A stretch of 64,000 nucleotides of DNA, from contig JAFKKF010000006.1 in NCBI GenBank assembly GCA_017305635.1, positions 496,001-560,000 on the forward strand. The letters run 5' to 3'. A program made the position numbers and the translations under genes. Of this stretch, positions 57,531-64,000 are shown in pieces (the stretch's first letter is position 1; every line of letters begins with the position of its first letter). The notes under the pieces were generated by a model that had not been told where the DNA came from, ran no database searches, and was given only the letters and a program-made list of their open reading frames with translations. The DNA comes from Hyphomicrobiales bacterium (GTDB lineage: Bacteria; Pseudomonadota; Alphaproteobacteria; Rhizobiales; Kaistiaceae).

Positions 57531-58861
57531 AGCAGCTTCAGGTTGAGGATGACAATGATGGCGGCGACGATCCAGGCGAGCGTCGCGACCGGCCATCTCA
57601 CGGTGAAGGCGCCCATCTTCTCCCGGTCGGTGACGAAGCGGACGAGCGGGATCACCGCGAAGGGGAGCTGCATCGACAATACCACCTGGCTCAGCACCAG
57701 GAGCCGTGCCGTGCCGCTCTCGCCGTAGAGCGCGGTGACCACCACGACCGGGACGATGGCGACGGCGCGGGTGATCAGCCGGCGCATCCACTGCGGCAGG
57801 CGGATATGGAGAAAGCCCTCCATGACGATCTGGCCTGCGAGCGTCGCGGTCACCGTCGAGTTGAGGCCCGAGGCGAGCAGGGCGACGGCGAAGAGCGTCG
57901 AGGCGATGCCGAGGCCGAGGAGCGGCGACAGCAGCTGGTAGGCATCGCCGATCTCGGCGACCTCGGTATGACCGTTCGCGTGGAAGACGGCGGCGGCGAC
58001 GATGAGGATCGCCGCGTTTACGAAGAGCGCCAGCATCAACGCGATGGTCGAGTCGGTGACGGCGAAGCGGATCGCCTGGCGTCGCCCGTCGTCGTTCCGC
58101 TCATAGGCGCGGGTCTGCACGATCGAGGAGTGCAGGTAGAGATTGTGCGGCATCACCGTCGCGCCGAGGATGCCGATGGCGATGTAGAGCATTGCCGGGT
58201 TGGCGACGATCTCGCGCGACGGCAGGAAGCCGGCGAGCACCTCGGCGACCGGAGGCGCAGCGGCGGCGATCTGGATCGCGAAGCAGGTCGCGATGACGAT
58301 CAGTAGCGCAACGATGAAGGCTTCGAGATGGCGGAAGCCGCGCGCCATCAGGAAGAGGACGAGGAAGGCATCGGCCGCCGTGATCAGGGCGCCGCCGATC
58401 AGCGGAATGCCGAAAAGGAGCTGCAGCGCGATCGCCGTGCCGATCACCTCGGCGAGATCGCAGGCGATGATGGCGAGCTCGCAGGCGAGGTAGAGGACGA
58501 AGTTGACCGGACGCGGATAGTGGTCGCGGCAGGCCTGCGCGAGATCGCGGCCGGTGACGATGCCGAGGCGCGCGGCGAGCGCCTGCAACAGGATCGCCAT
58601 CAGGTTGGACAGGAGAATGATCGAGAGGAGCGTGTAGCCGAACTGCGAGCCGCCGGCTATGTCGGTCGCCCAGTTGCCGGGGTCCATGTAGCCGACCGAG
58701 ACCATGTAGCCGGGACCGGCGAAGGCGAAGAGCCGACGAATCCACGGGCCGGCCTTCGGCACGGCGATGGTGGCATTGGCCTCGGGCAGGCTCGGCCGTT
58801 CGCCCGTGAAACGCCAGCCGCTCTGGTCGTCGGGCAGGTCACTGGCAGGTGGCTGGCGCAT
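57509..58861 (-). CDS. mntH: Nramp-family manganese transporter MntH
   Basis: The start at 58861 gives 450 residues and 11 transmembrane helices. The metal-site motif in TM1 is DPGNWATDI and that in TM6 is [10 protein letters not shown], both canonical for Nramp Mn(II)/proton symporters. The C-terminal [25 protein letters not shown] is also typical. The Mur-type operator at 58881-58895 lies 20 bases upstream of the start codon, so repression by Mn-loaded Mur is likely. Confidence 0.95.
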   Translation of the reverse strand: MRQPPASDLPDDQSGWRFTGERPSLPEANATIAVPKAGPWIRRLFAFAGPGYMVSVGYMDPGNWATDIAGGSQFGYTLLSIILLSNLMAILLQALAARLGIVTGRDLAQACRDHYPRPVNFVLYLACELAIIACDLAEVIGTAIALQLLFGIPLIGGALITAADAFLVLFLMARGFRHLEAFIVALLIVIATCFAIQIAAAAPPVAEVLAGFLPSREIVANPAMLYIAIGILGATVMPHNLYLHSSIVQTRAYERNDDGRRQAIRFAVTDSTIALMLALFVNAAILIVAAAVFHANGHTEVAEIGDAYQLLSPLLGLGIASTLFAVALLASGLNSTVTATLAGQIVMEGFLHIRLPQWMRRLITRAVAIVPVVVVTALYGESGTARLLVLSQVVLSMQLPFAVIPLVRFVTDREKMGAFTVRWPVATLAWIVAAIIVILNLKLLYDTFVG

Positions 58862-58880
58862 CGAGCGGCCCGATTGCAAA

Positions 58881-58895
58881 TGCGAATTATTCGCA
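58881..58895 (-). promoter_or_regulatory. Mur/Fur-type operator of mntH
   Basis: TGCGAAT-T-ATTCGCA is a perfect 7-1-7 palindrome. Flanking TTGCAAA on one side and AAAATAA on the other extend the A/T-rich character. Rhizobial Mur represses mntH and sitABCD through TGC-AAT/ATT-GCA palindromes of this kind. Its position 20 bases before the start codon places it over or just after the promoter. Confidence 0.7.
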
Positions 58896-59105
58896 AAATA
58901 AGGTGAGCGGCGTCCCGTGTCAACGAGGGAGAATGGCGCTTCGGCCGGGCTCGCGCCAAGCCCGGATCTGCCAGGGCGGGAAACGCCCGGGCGGTGGCAC
59001 AAGCCGGCGAGCCTATTGGTTTGGCGGCCGGCGATTGCAGACGGTCGTCATGCCGATGACCTTTCGGCGCATCCGCCATCCTGCTGCCATTTAGCCGGCG
59101 AATGA

Positions 59106-59111
59106 TATAAT
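59106..59111 (+). promoter_or_regulatory. Candidate -10 hexamer (TATAAT)
   Basis: A perfect TATAAT sits in an AT-rich patch about 67 bases before the start of the cotransporter gene. No good -35 element is found 16-18 bases upstream, and no PhoB box is evident, so the assignment is tentative. Confidence 0.35.
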
Positions 59112-59178
59112 ATTGATTCTTCAACGCACTGATGGACCGTTCGGCGTCGAATGTGCCGGACCGTCGGGACGCCTCTCG

Positions 59179-60846
59179 ATGAATTCCTCCTCCGTTCTCT
59201 TCGCCGCAATCAACATTGCCGGGTCGGTGGCGCTCCTCCTCTGGGGGGTGCACATGATGCAGACCGGCGTGCAGCGTGCCTTCGGGCCGCGGCTCCGGAC
59301 GCTGCTCGCAACGGCGCTAAGGAACCGGCTGCGCGCCTTTGCCACCGGTGTCGTCGTGACGGCGGCGCTGCAGAGCAGCACGGCGACCGGGCTCATGGTC
59401 GCGGGCTTCGCCGCCGGCGGGGCCGTCGCCCTCGTCCCGGCGCTTGCGGTCATGCTCGGTGCCAATGTCGGCACGACGCTGATCGTGCAGGTCCTCTCCT
59501 TCGACGTGGTGGCGCTGGCGCCGGCGCTGGTGCTCGCCGGCTACCTCCTGTTCCGCCGGGCGACCGCCAGGGTCGGCCACGACCTCGGTCGCGTCTTCAT
59601 CGGACTCGGCCTGATGCTGATCGCGCTCCGGCTTCTTCTCGAGGTGATGCATCCGATCGAGGAGTCGCGGTCGCTCGACGTCGTTTTCGCAGCCATCGGC
59701 AATGCGCCGCTCCTCTATGTCGCCGGGGCGGCCCTGATCACCTGGGCGGCGCATTCGAGCGTCGCCATCGTCCTCCTCGTCATGCAGCTCGCGAGCCGCG
59801 GCACCGTGCCGATGGATGCCGCCTTCGCGCTGGTGCTCGGCGCCAATCTCGGCACCGCGATCAATCCGCTTCTCGAAGGCAGCGCCAGCGAGGATCCGGC
59901 GAGCCGGCGCCTGCCGCTCGGCAATCTCGTCAACCGCGCGATCGGGGTAGCCATCGCCCTTGCCATATTGCCCTTCGCCTCGCCCTGGTTGATGGCCATC
60001 GAGCCCGACCGGGGGCGTGCGGTCGCCGATTTCCATGTCATCTTCAACCTCGTCGCCGCGGCGATCTCGCTGCCGCTCCTCACGCCCTATGCGGCGCTCA
60101 TCGAACGCTGGCTGCCGGCGAAGGCGCAGAGCGCGGACCCGGCGCGGCCGGTCTATCTCGACCCTGCGGTGCGCGGCGAGCCGCCGCTCGCGCTCGGCGC
60201 GGCGGCGCGCGAGTCGCTCCGGCTGGCCGACACGCTGGAGGCGATGCTGCAGGGTGCCCGCGACGGGCTTGCCGGCGACCGCAGGCGGATCGAGGAGGCG
60301 AAGCGCCTCGATGACGTGCTCGACCGGGTGAACGGGGCGATCAAGTCCTATCTCACCTCCCTCGATGTCGCGCGGCTGGCGCCCGAGGACCAGCGGCGCA
60401 TGAACGCGATCCTGCTCTTCACCACCAATCTCGAACATGCCGGTGATACGATCGACCGCAGCCTCCTGCCGCTCGCCGCCAAGCGTCTCCGGCGGGGGCT
60501 CGCCTTCTCGCGCCAGGGCCAGGAGGAGCTCGATGGCATGATGCAGCGGCTGCTCGCCAACGTCCGCATGGCGGCTTCGCTCTTCGCCCATGACGATCCG
60601 CGCGCGGCGCGCATGCTGGCGGCGGAAAAGGAAGCCTTTCGCGATCTCGAGACCGCGGCGACGCGAGCCCATTTCGAGCGTCTGCGCGAGGGGCGCATCG
60701 ATACGGCCGAGACCAGCGCGCTTCACCTCGACGTCATCCGCGACCTCAAGCGGATCAACTCGCATCTCGTCGCCGGCGCCGCCTATCCGGTTCTGGAGCG
60801 CGAGGGCGAACTGTTGCCGACCCGCATCGCCTCGGCGGCGGAATAG
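59179..60846 (+). CDS. Na/Pi cotransporter family protein with PhoU-like C-terminal domain
   Basis: The ATG at 59179 gives 555 residues. The N-terminal half has two Na/Pi-cotransporter repeats with the QSS motif (ALQSSTATGLMVAGF; AAHSSVAIVLLVMQL) and GAN-T motifs (MLGANVGTTLIVQV; VLGANLGTAINPLL). After about residue 350 a cytoplasmic helical PhoU-like part follows (FTTNLEHAGDTIDRSLLPLA, then LEREGELLP). This is the NptA/YjbB architecture, linked to phosphate movement across the inner membrane. It is transcribed away from mntH. Confidence 0.92.
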   Translation: MNSSSVLFAAINIAGSVALLLWGVHMMQTGVQRAFGPRLRTLLATALRNRLRAFATGVVVTAALQSSTATGLMVAGFAAGGAVALVPALAVMLGANVGTTLIVQVLSFDVVALAPALVLAGYLLFRRATARVGHDLGRVFIGLGLMLIALRLLLEVMHPIEESRSLDVVFAAIGNAPLLYVAGAALITWAAHSSVAIVLLVMQLASRGTVPMDAAFALVLGANLGTAINPLLEGSASEDPASRRLPLGNLVNRAIGVAIALAILPFASPWLMAIEPDRGRAVADFHVIFNLVAAAISLPLLTPYAALIERWLPAKAQSADPARPVYLDPAVRGEPPLALGAAARESLRLADTLEAMLQGARDGLAGDRRRIEEAKRLDDVLDRVNGAIKSYLTSLDVARLAPEDQRRMNAILLFTTNLEHAGDTIDRSLLPLAAKRLRRGLAFSRQGQEELDGMMQRLLANVRMAASLFAHDDPRAARMLAAEKEAFRDLETAATRAHFERLREGRIDTAETSALHLDVIRDLKRINSHLVAGAAYPVLEREGELLPTRIASAAE

Positions 60847-60930
60847 CCGGCAATCCCCCGCGCAATGGTGCCCGGCGCAGCGGGTGGGGAGTCAACGACG
60901 ACGGATAGGAGGGAACCCTCGACGCATGCG

Positions 60931-61317
60931 TCAGTCGTAGTCCTTCTTGTTGCCGCTTTCGTCGTGCGTCCGCTCGGTACATAGCGTCGGCGTCAGGGCC
61001 TGCAGCATCTGGGCGTCTTCGGCCGGCATGCCAAAGGGATTCATGAAAGTCGTGTCGCTATTGGCCTTGGCCAGCGGCTTGAGCTTGAAGAAGAACTGGT
61101 GCCATTCGCCCCAGCGGATCTTGATCTCCGAGTCGATGAAATTCTCGTTCGTTGCGTTGTGAACGGTGAGAGTGACTTCAGTCGTTTCGGGGTCGACCGT
61201 CTTCAGGTCCCATTTCACAAACTTGAATATGTCGGGCGAGCCTCCCCCGCACGGGACATCGGCAAGGGCCAGATTTGGCAAGGTCACGGCAAAGGCAAGC
61301 GCAAGAAGAGTTTTCAT
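60931..61317 (-). CDS. Small secreted hypothetical protein, 128 aa
   Basis: The signal peptide MKTLLALAFAVTLPNLALADV is followed by a mature domain with two Cys (ADVPCGGGSPD and TPTLCTERTH), consistent with a disulfide, and TVHNATNENFIDSEIKIRWG. The C-terminus is charged (DESGNKKDYD). It converges on the cotransporter gene. I do not assign a family. The mature part resembles a small periplasmic beta-sandwich. Confidence 0.75.
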   Translation of the reverse strand: MKTLLALAFAVTLPNLALADVPCGGGSPDIFKFVKWDLKTVDPETTEVTLTVHNATNENFIDSEIKIRWGEWHQFFFKLKPLAKANSDTTFMNPFGMPAEDAQMLQALTPTLCTERTHDESGNKKDYD

Positions 61318-61721
61318 CGCTTTCTTCCCTGATCCACACGGACCTTAGCGCCGGCGTTGCCCAGCTCAAAACAATGCTGCCGGCGGCAGCGAAGCTCGAC
61401 ATGCCACGACAAGCGCAAATGGAGGCTCGACCCCTGTCATGCTTCGGTTCGCGCCACTTCGCATGGAGGGACGCGTCCCGTTGACTTCTCCCGGCTTTGG
61501 CCTAGAACTACCCCGCTTTTGATCGGGCGGACCGATGGACGTGCGTGCGACCCCTGCGGCGATCCTTCCGGCGGCGGCTTCGGCCGGCGCGCCCGTCAGC
61601 ATGACGAAATCCACCAAAAAGACCACCGTCTAGCCTTCGCTCCCGCCGCTCTCCCCTCGGTGGAGCGAGGGGAAGCCAGGTGCGTTCCAGCGTGCCGGCG
61701 GATGGGGAGAGGAGAGTTACG

Positions 61722-62756
61722 ATGGGTTACAAGGTCGCGGTCGCCGGCGCCACGGGCAATGTCGGGCGTGAAATGCTGTCGGTGCTGCAGGAGCGCGGCT
61801 TCCCGGCGGACGAGGTCGTGCCGCTCGCCTCGCGGCGCAGCCAGGGGACGGAGGTCTCCTACGGCGACCAGACGCTGAAGGTGAAGGCGCTCGACGGCTA
61901 CGATTTCTCCGATACCGACATCTGCCTCATGTCGGCGGGCGGCTCGGTGTCGAAGGAATGGTCGCCGAGGATCGGCGCGCAGGGCTGCGTCGTCATCGAC
62001 AATTCCTCGGCCTGGCGCTACGACGCCGACGTGCCGCTGATCGTGCCGGAGGTGAATGCCGACGCGATCGAAGGCTTCCGCCGCAAGAACATCATCGCCA
62101 ATCCGAACTGCTCGACGGCGCAACTGGTCGTGGCGCTGAAGCCGCTCCACGACGCGGCGACGATCAAGCGGGTCGTGGTCGCCACCTACCAGTCGGTGTC
62201 CGGCGCCGGCAAGGATGCGATGGACGAGCTCTTCACCCAGACGCGCGCCGTCTTCGTCTCCGATCCGATCGAGAACAAGAAGTTCCCGAAGCGCATCGCC
62301 TTCAACCTCATCCCGCAGATCGACGTCTTCATGGAGGACGGCTTCACCAAGGAAGAGTGGAAGATGGTGGCCGAGACCAAGAAGATTCTCGACCCGAAGA
62401 TCAAGCTGGTGGCGACCTGCGTGCGCGTGCCGGTCTTCGTGTCGCATTCGGAGGCCGTCGACATCGAGTTCGAGAAGCCGATCAGCGCCGACGAGGCACG
62501 CGAGATCCTCCGCGAGGCGCCCGGCTGCCTGGTCGTCGACAAGCGCGAGCCGGGCGGCTACGTCACGCCGCTCGAAGCCGCCGGCGAGGACGCGACCTAT
62601 ATCAGCCGCATCCGCGAGGATCCGACCGTCGACAATGGCCTCTGCCTGTGGGTGGTCTCGGACAATCTCCGCAAGGGCGCGGCGCTGAACGCCGTGCAGA
62701 TCGCCGAGGTGCTGATCAACCGCAAGCTGATCCAGCCGCGCCGCAAGGCGGCCTGA
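61722..62756 (+). CDS. asd: Aspartate-semialdehyde dehydrogenase
   Basis: GGAGAGGAGAG ends just before the ATG at 61722. The 344-residue protein has the NADP loop VAGATGNVGREML, SAGGSVS, nucleophile Cys130 (ANPNCSTAQLV), substrate Arg region and catalytic His near 248 (VRVPVFVSHSEA). It reduces aspartyl phosphate to aspartate semialdehyde for lysine, threonine, methionine and diaminopimelate synthesis. The next gene starts 3 bases after its stop. Confidence 0.96.
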   Translation: MGYKVAVAGATGNVGREMLSVLQERGFPADEVVPLASRRSQGTEVSYGDQTLKVKALDGYDFSDTDICLMSAGGSVSKEWSPRIGAQGCVVIDNSSAWRYDADVPLIVPEVNADAIEGFRRKNIIANPNCSTAQLVVALKPLHDAATIKRVVVATYQSVSGAGKDAMDELFTQTRAVFVSDPIENKKFPKRIAFNLIPQIDVFMEDGFTKEEWKMVAETKKILDPKIKLVATCVRVPVFVSHSEAVDIEFEKPISADEAREILREAPGCLVVDKREPGGYVTPLEAAGEDATYISRIREDPTVDNGLCLWVVSDNLRKGAALNAVQIAEVLINRKLIQPRRKAA

Positions 62757-62759
62757 GCG

Positions 62760-63062
62760 ATGCCGCTCTTCGCGGCGATCTTCGAGGATGATCTCGCGGC
62801 GGCGGAGCGCGTGCGCGCCGTCGCCGAGGACGCCCATGTCGCCTGGCTGGAGAAGCATCGCGACAGGGTCTTGGTCGCGGGCGCGTTGCGGGCGGCCGAT
62901 GGCGGGCCGGCGACCGGCGGGCTCTGGCTGATCGAGGCGGAGAGCGCGGACGAGGCGCGGCGCATCTGCACCGAGGATCCCTTTTTCACGCATGGCCTCC
63001 GCACGTCGTTCCGCCTCGAATCCTGGAGCAAGGGCTTTCCGAAAGGGCCCGTGACGCTCTGA
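62760..63062 (+). CDS. YciI family protein
   Basis: This 100-residue protein has the YciI ferredoxin-like layout (LFAAIFEDDLAAAERVRAV, AHVAWLEKHRDRVLVAGALR, IEAESADEARRICTEDPFF). The His in the AHVAWLEKH segment and the Asp in TEDPFF are the residues thought to act in the family. The family's reaction is mostly unknown, and some act in dehalogenation-like chemistry. Its start is 3 bases after asd. Confidence 0.9.
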   Translation: MPLFAAIFEDDLAAAERVRAVAEDAHVAWLEKHRDRVLVAGALRAADGGPATGGLWLIEAESADEARRICTEDPFFTHGLRTSFRLESWSKGFPKGPVTL

Positions 63063-63100
63063 GCTTGCCCGACGCGCGGGGAGCGCGCAGTGTCGAGGTG

Positions 63101-63772
63101 ATGAGCGAGGAGAAGGCCCTCACATTTGACGTCGAGGGCTCGGGCACGGTGTCCGGGCTCCTCATCCTGCCGCCGAAGGCGAAGGCGCTCTACGTGCTCG
63201 CCCATGGCGCCGGCGCCGGCATGCGCCAGCGTTTCCTCGAAGCTACGGCGCGGGGCCTCGAGAGGCGGGGAATCGGGACGCTCCGCTACCAGTTTCCCTA
63301 CATGGAGAAGGGCTCGAAGCGGCCCGACCGGCCGCCGGTTGCCTTCGCCACCGTCCGCGCAGCGGTCGCCGAGGCGGCTCGGCTCGCGCCGAAAATGAAG
63401 CTCGTCGCCGGCGGCAAGTCCTTCGGCGGCCGCATGACCTCGGGCGCCGAGGCGGAAGCGCATCTCGCCGGGATTGCCGGCCTCGTCTTTCTCGGCTTCC
63501 CCCTGCATCCGCCGGGCGCGCCGGCCGACACGCGCGGCGCGCATCTCTCCGAGGTGACCGTCCCCATGCTCTTCCTGCAGGGAACCGGGGACGAGTTCGC
63601 CGAAATGTCCCTGCTCCGTCCGCTGGTCGAGCGTTTGGCCAAGCGCGCGACACTGCATCTCGTCGAGGCCGCCGACCATTCCTTCCACGTACCGGCGAAG
63701 AGCGGGCGGAAGGATGCCGAGGTGCTCGACGAGATCCTGGACGTCATGGCGGCGTGGATTGAGCGGCTGTGA
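63101..63772 (+). CDS. Alpha/beta hydrolase, KANL3/Tex30-like
   Basis: The ATG at 63101 has GAGGTG before it and gives 223 residues. The oxyanion segment is VLAHGAGAGMRQRFLE, the nucleophile elbow is GGKSFGGRMTS (Ser in GKSFGG), and the catalytic Asp and His are expected in LQGTGDEFAE and VEAADHSFHVP. This is the dienelactone-hydrolase-like group of small alpha/beta hydrolases. The substrate is unknown. It lies 38 bases after the YciI gene on the same strand. Confidence 0.9.
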   Translation: MSEEKALTFDVEGSGTVSGLLILPPKAKALYVLAHGAGAGMRQRFLEATARGLERRGIGTLRYQFPYMEKGSKRPDRPPVAFATVRAAVAEAARLAPKMKLVAGGKSFGGRMTSGAEAEAHLAGIAGLVFLGFPLHPPGAPADTRGAHLSEVTVPMLFLQGTGDEFAEMSLLRPLVERLAKRATLHLVEAADHSFHVPAKSGRKDAEVLDEILDVMAAWIERL

Positions 63773-63812
63773 CGGTCCAAAGCCGCCACAATGGCGGGCG
63801 AGGATCACGGGC

Positions 63813-64000
63813 ATGACGAGAACGACGTTTATGGCGTTGGCGCTCGGCGCATCCCTGATGGCGGCCGGCGCGGTCCGTGCCGCCGATCCGCCGCCCTTCA
63901 CCGACACGCGCTGGGCGTTGACCGAATTCGCCGGGGAGACCTTCGACGAACAGAAGACGAATGCCCACGTGATCTTCCGCGGGAACGGAAAGTTCTCCGG
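63813..64000 (+). CDS. META/HslJ-like domain protein, partial
   Basis: The start at 63813 gives a signal peptide (MTRTTFMALALGASLMAAGAVRAADP). The first part of a META domain follows (FTDTRWALTEFAGETF, then HVIFRGNGKFSG). The window ends at codon 63. HslJ/META proteins are small secreted or lipid-anchored proteins tied to stress or heat responses. The rest of the gene is off the right edge. Confidence 0.8.
   Translation, partial: MTRTTFMALALGASLMAAGAVRAADPPPFTDTRWALTEFAGETFDEQKTNAHVIFRGNGKFS

Larger units (their letters stand above)
58862..59178. other. Divergent promoter region between mntH and the Na/Pi cotransporter gene
   Basis: This 317-base region holds the Mur-type operator close to mntH and a TATAAT hexamer near 59106 in the direction of the cotransporter gene. 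Short open frames in the middle are not credible. The part near 59090-59115 is clearly AT-richer than the rest. Confidence 0.6.

Overview
The window is GC-rich chromosomal DNA from an alphaproteobacterium, most likely of the order Hyphomicrobiales (Rhizobiales). The grounds are a BA14K-family lectin-like protein, an Omp19-like lipoprotein with an AprI/Inh domain, a Mur-type operator in front of mntH, palindromic repeats of the style common in rhizobial genomes, and the clustered TCA order mdh-sucCD-sucAB-lpdA next to the sdh genes. I cannot name the genus from sequence alone. About 60 protein genes and one tRNA are supported. No rRNA, CRISPR array, insertion sequence or prophage was seen.

Layout. 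0-10.6 kb: a truncated class III cyclase, the GTPase TypA/BipA, a GNAT acetyltransferase, YggU and YggT, tRNA-Ala(CGC), and the tamA-tamB pair for outer-membrane assembly. 10.7-18.4 kb: an accessory block with two small secreted proteins, two overlapping ATP-grasp ligase genes plus a secreted lyase-like protein on +, and, converging on it, a carrier-protein/thioesterase didomain gene overlapping an adenylate-forming ligase gene on -. 18.6-28 kb: an FMN reductase, an ECF sigma/anti-sigma pair followed closely by cobF, secreted proteins, a periplasmic glucan protein (OpgG/OpgD family), an anion permease and an EamA transporter.

28-39.3 kb: a composite palindromic repeat, xerC, a ThDP keto-acid decarboxylase, a QorB-like reductase, BA14K, a patatin, bdhA, then zur overlapping ispG. 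The 3' end of ispG runs into a palindromic repeat and carries a low-complexity tail. Immediately downstream is an AT-richer, apparently imported P-loop ATPase gene, followed by about 360 bases packed with hairpins. 39.4-57.5 kb: central metabolism, all read on - until leuB: lpdA, sucB, sucA, sucD, sucC, mdh, zapE, an Omp19-like lipoprotein, sdhB, sdhA, sdhD and sdhC, then leuB on +. 57.5-64 kb: mntH with its operator, a Na/Pi cotransporter-PhoU fusion, asd, a YciI protein, an alpha/beta hydrolase and the start of a META-domain protein.

How the genes work together. The TCA cluster encodes a continuous stretch of the cycle: 2-oxoglutarate dehydrogenase E1/E2/E3, succinyl-CoA synthetase, succinate dehydrogenase and malate dehydrogenase. 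The best candidate for an undescribed system is the 11.9-18.4 kb block. It pairs two different ATP-grasp ligases with a minimal non-ribosomal module (carrier protein, a thioesterase with a Cys nucleophile, and a free-standing adenylating enzyme) and a secreted lyase-like protein. A second candidate is the imported ATPase together with the hairpin-rich segment at 37.0-39.1 kb.
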